DNA from: JAXHUM01 sp034189325
GTDB taxonomy: Bacteria; Desulfobacterota; DSM-4660; Desulfatiglandales; Desulfatiglandaceae
Direction: 5' to 3'
Length of the DNA stretch: 64,000 nucleotides
Assembly: GCA_034189325.1 (NCBI GenBank)
Contig: JAXHUM010000062.1
Coordinates: forward strand, 1-64,000
Of the stretch, positions 44,891 to 53,612 are shown one piece after another. Each line of letters starts with the position of its first letter. Within the stretch, counting starts at the first letter, position 1. The notes beneath the pieces were generated by a model. It saw only the letters and a program-made list of their open reading frames with translations, was not told the origin of the DNA and made no database searches. A program made the translations under genes and the position numbers.

Positions 44891-46090
44891 TCAACCTATC
44901 TTTCCGCCTGGCCGTGGAAAGCATTGGGGATCAAAACGCTCGAAACCGAGTTTTGGATTTACAGGGCATCGAACAGGAAGATGTTCGACAACAGCGGCCC
45001 GAGCGCATTCGTAACATCGGATGCAGTGAATGATTTCTTCGGAGCGTCCCTCTTTGACTTTTTCAGGCCATAGGGGATCGGCCAAGAGGGGTCTGGAAAG
45101 GGCGATGATATCGGCCGAACCTTCTTCAATAGCCGCGGCAGCCCTGTCCGGATCCTGGAAATTGGCGCACATGACAGGTATGGATACCTCCTTACGTATT
45201 TCCGCGGCATCTTTGGTGAAAGTGTCTTCTCCCTTAGGGAAAGTATCGGAGGCCACAGCATAACACCCGTGACTCACGGAAAGGTAATCTGCTCCGGCGC
45301 CCTGGATCGCCTTGGCCATTTTAACGGACTCGTCCAGCTCCAGACCTCCTGGAATCCCTTCACGGGCACTGAACCGATATCCAACGACAAAGTCTTGCCC
45401 TATCTTCTCCTTTATATCCTGTATCAGATCGACAGATAACCGCCAACGTCTTTCCGGAGATCCGCCATAATCGTCATGGCGGCGGTTGAAGTAGGGAGAT
45501 GTGAATTGGCAAAGAAGGTACCCGTGGGCCCCATGGATTTCCACGCCGTCAAAACCGGCCTTCTTGACCCGTTCCGCGGCCCTGATAAACGAGGCCTTCA
45601 GATCTTCTATTTCCGATTTCTCAAGAGGGCGGGGTTGCTCCGGGTTCATCTTCTCAAAACCCCTAATGGCTTTGGGAAGGCCCTCACGCTGTATGAGGGC
45701 CGGCACAGCCGAGGGACCTACCAGTGCCCTTTTTCCCTGATGAGTCAGGGCCTGAGCACCCTGTCCCGCCATGAGCTGTACCACGGCCTTGGCATTGCCC
45801 CAGTGGATGACGCTGGCCAGATCCCGGAGACCTGGAATACTGTGATCTGATGCCGCGCCGAGTCCAAGTCCGGGCGTGAAAGCATAGCGCCCGGTAACGC
45901 CGGTCGCCTCGACAATAACAAGCCCCAGCCCTGCCTTGGCACGGGCGTAATAATAACAGAGAATTTGATCGGTAACAGTTCCCCTATCTCCTCCCATCCC
46001 AACATGTGTGGGCGCCAGGGCCAATCGATTGTTGAGTGCGAGCTTTCCAAGGGACAGTGATTGGAAAAGGACCTTGTGTTTTGTTTGCAT
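44891..46090 (-). CDS. Old-yellow-enzyme-family NADH:flavin oxidoreductase with 4Fe-4S motif
   Basis: This 399-residue FMN TIM barrel (OYE/enoate-reductase type) shows APTHVGMGGD, VGPSAVP, FDGVEIHGAHGYLLCQF (catalytic His region), SPYFNRRHDDYGGS and ALSRPLLADP. After residue 340 comes the 4Fe-4S cysteine motif CIRCYECAR...VRC, the cluster found in 2,4-dienoyl-CoA reductase and 2-enoate reductase. The additional FAD/NAD domains of those enzymes are absent, so electrons probably come from another flavoprotein. Start 46090 has an AAAGG site. The long in-frame upstream extension lacks homology. Confidence 0.87.
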   Translation of the reverse strand: MQTKHKVLFQSLSLGKLALNNRLALAPTHVGMGGDRGTVTDQILCYYYARAKAGLGLVIVEATGVTGRYAFTPGLGLGAASDHSIPGLRDLASVIHWGNAKAVVQLMAGQGAQALTHQGKRALVGPSAVPALIQREGLPKAIRGFEKMNPEQPRPLEKSEIEDLKASFIRAAERVKKAGFDGVEIHGAHGYLLCQFTSPYFNRRHDDYGGSPERRWRLSVDLIQDIKEKIGQDFVVGYRFSAREGIPGGLELDESVKMAKAIQGAGADYLSVSHGCYAVASDTFPKGEDTFTKDAAEIRKEVSIPVMCANFQDPDRAAAAIEEGSADIIALSRPLLADPLWPEKVKEGRSEEIIHCIRCYECARAAVVEHLPVRCPVNPKLGFERFDPQCFPRPGGKIG

Positions 46091-46668
46091 TATGGACCTT
46101 TCTTGATAGAGGAAATTTTGACCGAGATTGCATCTCTCAAAGAACAGTGGAAAGTAGATAAAGGGTTTTTGGAGAGGAAGGATCTGAGGCTCTCCGAATC
46201 GAAAACCGAGTAGGCTCCAGAGGTCCTTTGCCCTTCTCATGAGCGTCTCAGACCAGTCCTACTCCATTAAGGATCCTGCTATTTATGGCATCCTTGGCAT
46301 CTGATGACGTCATCGATGTCATGATTTCTTACGAACGCCTCTACTGCAGTTTGGAAGAGATTATGATAAACGATATTTTTGCTGTCAAGTGAATTTGATG
46401 AAGTCATTTTTGCTCTTGCCTTAGATACCATGAACAGATCAAGAGATTGATCTCCCGAGATGGCCTTGAAAAACAGCAGGGCTGAAAACAGTTCCGACAT
46501 GTCTGAGCCCTTTCATAGATTTCGGCAGCATGACAGAGTCGATTTATTCGCCTCGAAAGCAGGGTAAAGGAAGCATAGTAGTGCCACGTAAACCAAGGAT
46601 CAAAGCAGTCAGGTAGGTGAAAGGACAATCAAGACTCATAAACGTCGCGGCAAGTAACTACTAGACTA
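46091..46668. other. 578-bp region between OYE gene and MITE copy 2
   Basis: There is no recognised gene. Minus-strand frames around 46279-46628 are open but have no known domain. The region is bounded on the right by the MITE at 46669-46809. Confidence 0.35.
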
Positions 46669-46809
46669 GTGTCCATCCATAGATGGTCTTTTTGCCCAAT
46701 CTCGGTGTTATGCTCAAAAAATAATCCTCGGAATATTACACATATGCCTGCGGTTATTTTTTTCGCATGCCTTGATCTTGAACAAAAATCCTCATTTATG
46801 GATGGACAC
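46669..46809. mobile_element. MITE copy 2 (141 bp) with terminal inverted repeats
   Basis: The 17-bp ends GTGTCCATCCATAGATG / CATTTATGGATGGACAC are inverted repeats with one mismatch. Flanking TAGACTA occurs on both sides (46662-46668 and 46810-46816) as a 7-bp probable target duplication. It differs from copy 1 by about four substitutions and one 2-bp indel. Non-coding. Its right end abuts the stop codon of the acyl-CoA dehydrogenase gene, as copy 1 does for the HEAT gene. Confidence 0.87.
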
Positions 46810-47960
46810 TAGACTACATTCAGTCCCATTCCTCTGGCTATGGTTGTCCGCTGCATCTGGGATGAACCGGCACTCACGGTGATAATTCTGGAATCTCTGA
46901 AATGACGTTGCATATCGTATTCCGTGGTGTATCCGTATCCTCCCATGATTTGCATGCCCTGATTGGAGAGTCTGGCATACATTTCAGAACCAAATAGCTT
47001 TGCCATACTGACCTCCTTCATGCAGGGAGTGTTATTATCATACATCCATGCGGCCCGATAGGTGAGCATACGTGCTGCATCAACATCGGTCTGCATGTCC
47101 GCCAACATGTGTCCTATCGCCTGAAAGCTACCAATGGGCCTGCCAAACTGCTCCCGTTCCTTTGCGTGCTTTAATGCGATATCAACGACTGTCTGAGAAC
47201 ATCCTATGTAGGAGGCACATCCAAAGAGCCTTTCAAGCTCAAGACCTGAAAGGAGTATGTTCCATCCCTTATTCACTTCACCGACCAGGTTTTTCTTAGG
47301 CACTCTCACATCTTCAAAAAAAACCTCGTTCGTATGGAGGATCTTTCGGCCTATAGTACTGATCCGTCTCATCTCGACCCCCGGTGTGTCCTTGGGCACA
47401 AGGATCATGCTGATCCCCTTGTGTTTTGGGAGGCTTTTATCTGTTCTTACAAAGACACTCATAATATTATTGTCCGCATCAGAGGCCGTTTGAAAGGTTT
47501 TCTGTCCATTGATGACCCATTCCTCTCCATCCAGTACTGCCGAGGTCATGAGGGAGGCTGCGTCTGATCCGGCATTCGGTTCGGTAATCGCTATGGACAA
47601 CCTGATCTCGTTATTTATGATCTTCGGTATGTAGTGTTTTATCTGTTCCTCAGATCCATGTTCTATGATATTCAGACCGCAAAACAGGCTGATGCCATAG
47701 CCCGCGGCGATTTCAAAGGAATGTCGGGACATCTCTTCGCCCACGATCACAAAATCTACGGCACCCAACCCGCTGCCGCCATAGGCTTCAGGAAAAGGCA
47801 ATCCAAACCAGCCCATCTTTTCCATCTTACTGTAAAGCTCATATGGAAATTGCTCCTTTGCATCCAGCTCCCTCACATATCCCGGTGGACACTCTTTCTC
47901 CATGAACCCTTTAACGCTGTCCCTCAAAATCATCTGTTGTTCTGTAAACCCGAATTCCAT
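46809..47960 (-). CDS. Acyl-CoA dehydrogenase
   Basis: This 383-residue FAD enzyme of the acyl-CoA dehydrogenase family oxidises an acyl-CoA at C2-C3. Visible are AITEPNAGSDAASL (FAD/substrate-binding segment, about residues 126-139), QTFQTASDADNN, LERLFGCASYIG, GRPIGSFQAIGHMLADM, and the C-terminal QIMGGYGYTTEYDMQRHFRDSRI segment (in parts). The usual catalytic Glu position lies near TTEYDMQR. ATG 47960 has GAGGGG 5 bp upstream, and the long upstream extension lacks homology. The stop TAG overlaps the MITE end. The substrate chain is unknown. Confidence 0.9.
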   Translation of the reverse strand: MEFGFTEQQMILRDSVKGFMEKECPPGYVRELDAKEQFPYELYSKMEKMGWFGLPFPEAYGGSGLGAVDFVIVGEEMSRHSFEIAAGYGISLFCGLNIIEHGSEEQIKHYIPKIINNEIRLSIAITEPNAGSDAASLMTSAVLDGEEWVINGQKTFQTASDADNNIMSVFVRTDKSLPKHKGISMILVPKDTPGVEMRRISTIGRKILHTNEVFFEDVRVPKKNLVGEVNKGWNILLSGLELERLFGCASYIGCSQTVVDIALKHAKEREQFGRPIGSFQAIGHMLADMQTDVDAARMLTYRAAWMYDNNTPCMKEVSMAKLFGSEMYARLSNQGMQIMGGYGYTTEYDMQRHFRDSRIITVSAGSSQMQRTTIARGMGLNVV

Positions 47961-48807
47961 TTTTCCCCTCTCAATGAAGTGTTTTTTCACGAAGGTTTTT
48001 TTCCTTGACAAATTAATAAGCATTATTCTATTCAGAAAGCAAGTCCTAACAGAAAGGTCACTTCTGTTTATTGGGTGATTATATGTCTGCAATCTGTTAG
48101 GGCGTTGTTTTAAAGATATTCGCCAACAGTCCAAGTGCCCCTTGTCTGTCGTTCCTGCTAATGCAAAATATCCGTGATATCAGACAGCTTTAAATTCCTA
48201 CCGACCCCCTGGGAGCACTGGAAATCAAGTCCTTACAATACACTCTCTTCACGCGCACTAGGGAGGAAGGGTGGAACGGTTGTGCAGACTCTCTTCTTCT
48301 GAAGTTCACATTTCCACAGATTTTATGAAGTTCTTTTGTTTTTGTTTGATCGTTGTATGAGGTTGTTAGACTCTTTAAGGTCACATGCGTCGGCTTTAGG
48401 GACGACATCCTAAGTTGTGATCTGGTGATCTGTCCGGGGCGTTTCTCGTCAAAATGTTTGATGATGCTCCCGCCGACAAGAATGATTGAAAAACAGAGCA
48501 ACTCAATTCGTAAAACAGCAAGAGAATCTTTAATCCATCAAGGGCCCTGCATAATATCTTGTGCTGCAACACCCGATTAGCCAGGGCCGTTTTCCGCAAA
48601 ACATTTTCTTAACAGGGTTTCTTCGCTTTTTCATAATTTCATTCACTGACAAAGATTCCTTCCAGGATCTTGACGGCTTTACGCTGAAGGGGCGGTCAAC
48701 GCCGGAGTGAGGGAGGGGGCGCGCGTCCTAGACAGAGCCCGACAAAGCTTTGAAGTACAGAGGCGAGATACAGGCGCCTCACTAATCCTTGCGAGGAGGC
48801 AACAACG
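47961..48807. other. 847-bp region upstream of the cdh-like operon
   Basis: No gene is recognised on either strand, although several minus-strand frames are open (48190-48501, 48396-48599). It presumably contains the promoter of the twelve-gene operon. The ribosome site GAGGAGG for cdhC lies at 48793-48799. No obvious sigma-54 or repressor palindrome was seen. Confidence 0.4.
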
Positions 48808-50304
48808 ATGGGAGATAAAGCGTCAAGAGATTTGCTGTACAGCACGCTCGATTCGGATTGGTGGAAGATGCTGGATAAGAAGGCTGCGAAAGGGGAAATA
48901 CAGAAGAGGGTGTACCAACACCCAACCGACCTGGAGGAGCTTTTTACAGGTGTCGAAGACATTGAAATCGGAGCCCATTTTCTCGGTCATATCCGTAAGG
49001 GTGATTGGTATTTGGAGATGGGTGGCCCTAAGGTGGAATACATTAGTTACCAGGCGCTGGAGATTGTTGATGATCCGGACAAAATCGTCGACGGACGTTT
49101 TACGTTATATGGTGCTGATATTCCGGAGATTCCCGAAGAGACCTCCGTCCCTTTCGGAATCCATGTGTTTGCCTGGGGGAGCGAGCTTACCCCGGCCCAT
49201 ACCGAGTATCTGGAGCGAGGCGGGGCCGCGCTGGGAATTGCGAATCAAGAGGGTTGGATGTTGGTCAATACGCGCCAGACTATCTGGTACAGGCTTGCCA
49301 AGAGAGTGATGGACAGGTTCAGCGTTGAAGGGTTTACGAGGGTGGCCCAAATCATGAGAGCGGCAGGAATGACCAGTTGCCCCCTGATGGAGAAGATGGA
49401 AATAAGGCTTACCATTGGAACCCCTGACGAGGAGGGAAAAAGCCTTATTGCCCCCATGCGTCAAGAGTGCATGAAAATGTGGGATTCTCTAGATGCGAGA
49501 TATCAATCGATTGACGACGATGATGTTGACGAATTCTATGGTTGTACAATATGCCAGAACGTGGCCCCCAACCATGTGTGCATAGTCACGCCGACCCGAC
49601 TTCCCTATTGCGGTATCCTCTCCTATATCGGGGCCAAGGTCATTTATGAAACCGACCCACAGGGATATGTATTCCCCATCCCCAAGGGAGAGGAACTGGA
49701 TCGCCCTCTTGGGCAGTATTCCGGTGTAGACGAAATGGTCTGGGACAAGTCCAACCATACTGTTCACAAGGTCTATCTCAATAGTTCCATCCTCTACACC
49801 ACCACCAATTGCGGCTGTTTTGAAGGCGTATCCTTCTATATCCCCGAGGTCGACGGACTGGGCCTTGTTACACGGGCCTATTTTGGGACCATTCCTCTGG
49901 GTATTCCCTTTTCTCAGTTGGCAGGGATGATCAGCGGCGGCGCGCAGAATCACGGTTTCAAGGGTATTGCCAATAGAGGTATCATGTCTCCCTTTTTTCT
50001 CATAGGTGATGGTGGGTGGAACCGAATTGTCTGGATGCCTGCCGCCTTGAAGACCGAGGTGGCTGACTCCATTCCTGAAGAGGTCTACGACAAGATCGTC
50101 ACGGATGAAGAGACTATCGATCCTATGGAGATCAAAAGATTGCTGATCGAAAGGGAACACCCTATTACCAAATACTTCTGGGTTGATGGGGAGCCTGATA
50201 CCATAGAAATTCCCATGCCTGGAGAAGATTGGTCCGAGGAGAGAGAGCAGGAGGTGATCGGTCGGTATAGGAGACAGGTGGAAATGATTCAGAAGGGTCG
50301 ATAA
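48808..50304 (+). CDS. cdhC: CdhC-like acetyl-CoA synthase (ACDS beta subunit family)
   Basis: This 498-residue protein is of the acetyl-CoA synthase/decarbonylase beta family, which makes or cleaves acetyl-CoA at a Ni-Ni-4Fe4S A-cluster. The ligand pattern is complete: C246-x2-C249-x8-C258-x9-C268 for the cluster and C335-G-C337 for the distal nickel. Family landmarks include MGGPKVEYIS, DPQGYVFPIPKGE, YIPEVDGLGLV, IANRGIMSPFFL and GGWNRIVWMP. Like archaeal CdhC it lacks the CODH-binding N-terminal domain of bacterial AcsB (about 730 aa). The first about 45 residues look like an extra helical extension. It heads a long operon and is followed by a small Cys protein 38 bp later. Confidence 0.9.
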   Translation: MGDKASRDLLYSTLDSDWWKMLDKKAAKGEIQKRVYQHPTDLEELFTGVEDIEIGAHFLGHIRKGDWYLEMGGPKVEYISYQALEIVDDPDKIVDGRFTLYGADIPEIPEETSVPFGIHVFAWGSELTPAHTEYLERGGAALGIANQEGWMLVNTRQTIWYRLAKRVMDRFSVEGFTRVAQIMRAAGMTSCPLMEKMEIRLTIGTPDEEGKSLIAPMRQECMKMWDSLDARYQSIDDDDVDEFYGCTICQNVAPNHVCIVTPTRLPYCGILSYIGAKVIYETDPQGYVFPIPKGEELDRPLGQYSGVDEMVWDKSNHTVHKVYLNSSILYTTTNCGCFEGVSFYIPEVDGLGLVTRAYFGTIPLGIPFSQLAGMISGGAQNHGFKGIANRGIMSPFFLIGDGGWNRIVWMPAALKTEVADSIPEEVYDKIVTDEETIDPMEIKRLLIEREHPITKYFWVDGEPDTIEIPMPGEDWSEEREQEVIGRYRRQVEMIQKGR

Positions 50305-50342
50305 GGCCCGCTAGACCAAATTTTAATATGGAGGTAAATGCA

Positions 50343-50558
50343 ATGGCAGAAACATGCAGCGTTTGTGGAAAAACAGAGAAGAGCATCAATTGTTCCGAAT
50401 GTGGTGTCCCTCTTTGTGACAGTTGCACCCAGAAAATTGAACTGGAGCAGTTGAGTCCGGGGTCCACGCACAAGGGTGTGACCACGAGCACTATGCGGCC
50501 GGCCGTCATAGTCAAGAAGGTATGTTCAAAATGCGCCAAAGAAGTGGATTTCTTCTAG
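50343..50558 (+). CDS. Small double zinc-finger-like protein between cdhC and cdhA
   Basis: This 71-residue protein has four CxxC-type pairs: CSVCGK (residues 5-8), NCSECGVPLCDSC (about 17-28) and, after a 33-residue Thr-rich linker, CSKC (about 62-65). This is a B-box- or rubredoxin-knuckle-like metal-binding arrangement. ATG 50343 has a GGAGGT site. A small metal-binding protein between two nickel-enzyme subunits could be a structural or assembly factor, but no family is recognised. Confidence 0.65.
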   Translation: MAETCSVCGKTEKSINCSECGVPLCDSCTQKIELEQLSPGSTHKGVTTSTMRPAVIVKKVCSKCAKEVDFF

Positions 50559-50600
50559 TAAATAGTAAGGTTCGAAGCGATACCTGAAAGGAAGAAGGCT

Positions 50601-53120
50601 ATGGAGGAAAAGAAAAAGGGTGAATTCACTGTCGGCAAGGAAGTGTATAACTGGTCGCGGTTCGTTCGGGATCCCCGTGGTATGGAGGATTTTCTGTCGG
50701 AGTCGGTTGCCGTGGATTCGGCGGACTATCGTTTTAAGCAGTTTGAGGCGAGGTTTTTCCCCAACGCCGATACGGCCGACCTGGCAGAGATGGACGATGT
50801 TGTTCTTGGCAGGTATTCCCCCCTGTACACAGGCCTCCACGAGACATGTGACGATTGTCCGCAGGGACCGTGCGATTTTCAGGAAGGGGATGGAAAGTGC
50901 GGGCTGGCAATGGAGGCCTTTCAGGCAAAGTTAAACCTAAAGACGGCCTGCAGGGGCTCGCTGAGCCAGATGATGGACAGCAGGGAGGTATTGAACCACG
51001 CCATAAAGGTATATGGCCGTGACAAGGAGGTTCATCAGGGTGGTGAGCGTTGTTACATGGGAGATTGGGCCAACTGTATCGGCCTCTATACCGGTATATG
51101 GGCCAACAATCTCGACCGGTTGGATATGGCCATGACCTATGCAGAGGCCCAGTTGACCAAGCTCTTCCAGGCAGGCTTTCAGGGTAACGGCACCGTGAAA
51201 GAGTTCGAAGCCATGACCTTCCAGGTGGGCTATGCCCAGGGTATTGCCCAGGACGTTGCTGAACTGGTCAAGATATCCTGTTTTGATTTTATCGCGGCCC
51301 CTGGTCAGCCGGCTGATATCATGAATGTATGGCCACCTGTGACTGTTCTGGGCGGACTGGGCAATGTGGATACCGATAAACCGGTGATAGCTGTTATGGG
51401 TGATTCCTTTCTCCCCGCCTGGAGTGCGGTTCAGTATCTCAAGGAGAAGGAGCTTACGGAGCAGATTGAAGTCTGTGGCATAGGATCGGCAGGACATGAC
51501 GTTATTCGTTTCTACGACAGGTGTCGCATTGTCGCCCCTATGATGAGGGCGGCCAAGGCGATCAGAAGCGGCGTGGCCGATGTCGTTATCGCCTCAAACG
51601 CCTGTGTGCCCTTTGATGTTGCGGGAGAGGCAAAGCGAGTGGAGACGAGAGTGATCTGGACAGGCCATCAGGGTACCGGCGGGTTGCCGGATCGCACGGA
51701 TGATCCGGCAGAGGAGATAGTTGCCGACCTTGTTGAGGGAGCCCAGGGGGCCTGGATTCGGGACGCGGAAAAGGCCGGCACGGTGGCTGTCGAGGCGGCG
51801 CAAAAGATCAAACGCAAAGGGGACTATCTTCTGTCGGAAGAGGCCGTTAAGAAAGAGGCTGCCAGGTGCCTGGATGACTGTGACCTCTGCTTCAGCGTCT
51901 GCCCCAACAATCTTCCCTTCAGCCGGGCAGTGAGAGCGGCGCAGCAGGAGGGGATAATCGCCTTGGCAGAGGTTGAAAAGGGATGTTATCTCTGCGGTCG
52001 GTGTGAAGAGGCCTGTCCCGCCGATATCCCCCTCTGCGATCTCATTGTGGCTGCCCAGGCCAAGCGGGCTCCTGAGGAGAAATTCCCCATCAGGCCCGGC
52101 AGAGGGGCCATACCTGTTTCGGAATTGTTGCAAGACACCTTTGCCATCCTTTACGGCAACCAACCCGGCGCTTATTTGCTCCATGGTTGCGGGGATGCTC
52201 CTGCCGATGAGCTGGCCTGGATCGCCTTCAGGCTTGCGGACAGAAATTGTCTCCTTACCCTTGCCGGATGCGTTGCAGGGGAAGTCGCGAGCTATTTCAA
52301 CGAAAAAACAGGCAAGTACCTCTATGAGGACTTCGGCGCAGAGTTTAACGCCCGGAACATCATCAACTGCGGTGGATGTTCCGCAATCAGCCATTTTTTA
52401 GATAATACGCTGAAGGCGGCGAAGTGCTCTTCTGGAATCACTCACTACGCCAACTGGCTTGAGACGGCGGACTTCGACTTCGACCGTATCTCTACCGTGG
52501 CCATCATTTGGGGGGCCAAGCCGGAAAGAATGCAGGCTGTAGCTGCGGCACATATCCGCCACGGCATACCCTGCATCGTGGGCCCCACCTCCGGATTTGA
52601 ATGGAACCGATATCTGATGGGGAATCGGTATGACCGGGACGCCTGGTGGATCTATGACGGACAGGATGCGCATATCAGAGAACTCGAGCCGTCGCCCCGG
52701 AGTATGATTATACCGGTCGAAACCAAGGAGGAGGTGGTCACCATTGGAATCAATATGATGATGAAGCTCCAGGACATCAGGGATTCCAGACTGTCGCGTC
52801 ACAATCTGTATCTCGACTTTCACGATGAGTTCTTCGGCGGTTTGCCTGACGACTGGCACCTCTTTGTCCGCTCTGATATGGAATTGCCGTTGAAGAAGAA
52901 GGCAAAATTATTGAAAGAATTGAGGGATACCCATGGATGGGAAACAAAGGGACTGAGAATAGTAAAGGCAAGAGACCGGGACGGGAACCTCAGACCTCAA
53001 AAGGAGATTATCACCTATTACGGCATAGAACAGGGAAGGTATTCCACTCACCTTCCACGGTATCTGATCAGTCAAGAAATAAGAGATAAAACAAGACAAG
53101 TGCAGGGGGACGTAAAATGA
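50601..53120 (+). CDS. cdhA: CdhA-like CODH alpha subunit, archaeal type, with altered C-cluster ligands
   Basis: This 839-residue homologue of archaeal ACDS alpha subunit (CO dehydrogenase) retains the B/D-cluster cysteine region C83-x2-C86-x4-C91-x8-C100, and two ferredoxin motifs (C423 to C434, first spacing CxxxC; C462 to C472, normal) as in CdhA. C-cluster cysteines equivalent to the GC-N, GCAAM and GSC motifs appear as C530, C557 and C593, with C335 in NAC. The canonical His in the IGHN motif reads MGD (D268), and the usual CGICC reads CGIGS (G295, S296). Both ligands of the unique iron are therefore apparently lost. The stop overlaps cdhB by 4 bp (ATGA). Normal CO oxidation seems unlikely. 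Confidence 0.88.
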   Translation: MEEKKKGEFTVGKEVYNWSRFVRDPRGMEDFLSESVAVDSADYRFKQFEARFFPNADTADLAEMDDVVLGRYSPLYTGLHETCDDCPQGPCDFQEGDGKCGLAMEAFQAKLNLKTACRGSLSQMMDSREVLNHAIKVYGRDKEVHQGGERCYMGDWANCIGLYTGIWANNLDRLDMAMTYAEAQLTKLFQAGFQGNGTVKEFEAMTFQVGYAQGIAQDVAELVKISCFDFIAAPGQPADIMNVWPPVTVLGGLGNVDTDKPVIAVMGDSFLPAWSAVQYLKEKELTEQIEVCGIGSAGHDVIRFYDRCRIVAPMMRAAKAIRSGVADVVIASNACVPFDVAGEAKRVETRVIWTGHQGTGGLPDRTDDPAEEIVADLVEGAQGAWIRDAEKAGTVAVEAAQKIKRKGDYLLSEEAVKKEAARCLDDCDLCFSVCPNNLPFSRAVRAAQQEGIIALAEVEKGCYLCGRCEEACPADIPLCDLIVAAQAKRAPEEKFPIRPGRGAIPVSELLQDTFAILYGNQPGAYLLHGCGDAPADELAWIAFRLADRNCLLTLAGCVAGEVASYFNEKTGKYLYEDFGAEFNARNIINCGGCSAISHFLDNTLKAAKCSSGITHYANWLETADFDFDRISTVAIIWGAKPERMQAVAAAHIRHGIPCIVGPTSGFEWNRYLMGNRYDRDAWWIYDGQDAHIRELEPSPRSMIIPVETKEEVVTIGINMMMKLQDIRDSRLSRHNLYLDFHDEFFGGLPDDWHLFVRSDMELPLKKKAKLLKELRDTHGWETKGLRIVKARDRDGNLRPQKEIITYYGIEQGRYSTHLPRYLISQEIRDKTRQVQGDVK

Positions 53121-53578
53121 GCGAAAACACCCCGGTTGAGCTGGCGGGATATCTCAAGGGCAAGAAGAATGTGCTTTTGCTGGCCGGTGACCTGTGTACA
53201 AAAATTGAATTTGACGACAAGAGACTCTTGGATCATGTTGTTGACATCTCTCGCTCTTTGGACGCGCCGATCGCTGCAACCGGCAACACCCCTCTCGGAT
53301 TCAAGGACAAAGAGGTGAAGTACAAGAAGATGTACGCTGCTGAGGTGGTGAATTACCTTCGCCGTCCCTGGGCCGATGATATCATAAAAGAGAGACCGGA
53401 AGTGCTGGTGTTTATCGGCTATAACCGGGAGGTCACCGGTAGGCTGATCTCTGCGGTGAAAGATGCCGAGACAGTGGCCCTTGGAGAAAGGTATGTCGAA
53501 GAGGCAACCTATTCCCTCCCTGATGCCTCTCTCGGCCAGTGGCACCGATCGCTAAAGGGGCTTGTGCAGGCGCTGTGA
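53117..53578 (+). CDS. cdhB: CdhB-like ACDS epsilon subunit
   Basis: This 153-residue protein resembles the epsilon subunit of archaeal CODH/ACS (CdhB), a small Rossmann-like protein that binds the alpha subunit. The pattern includes AGYLKGKKNVLLLAGDLC, quoted in part, and LDAPIAATGNTPLGF and LVFIGYNREVTGRLISA. A single copy directly downstream of cdhA, with overlapping start, is the archaeal gene order A-B. It is not found with bacterial CooS/AcsA. The stop is 34 bp before the unknown 191-aa gene. Confidence 0.8.
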   Translation: MSENTPVELAGYLKGKKNVLLLAGDLCTKIEFDDKRLLDHVVDISRSLDAPIAATGNTPLGFKDKEVKYKKMYAAEVVNYLRRPWADDIIKERPEVLVFIGYNREVTGRLISAVKDAETVALGERYVEEATYSLPDASLGQWHRSLKGLVQAL

Positions 53579-53612
53579 AGGGCGAGGAATCGGTCTCAAT
53601 TCGGAGGAATGA

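Noticed and set aside
46279..46500. 73-codon minus-strand frame between OYE gene and MITE
   Set aside because: No family, no good ribosome site; left as intergenic.
48190..48599. Short minus-strand frames upstream of the cdh operon
   Set aside because: No recognisable product and no ribosome site; the region is better viewed as the operon leader.
48808..50304. Reading the cdhC-like protein as a bacterial AcsB
   Set aside because: It is far shorter than AcsB (about 730 aa), lacks the CODH-binding N-terminal domain, and is followed by an archaeal-style cdhA-cdhB pair.
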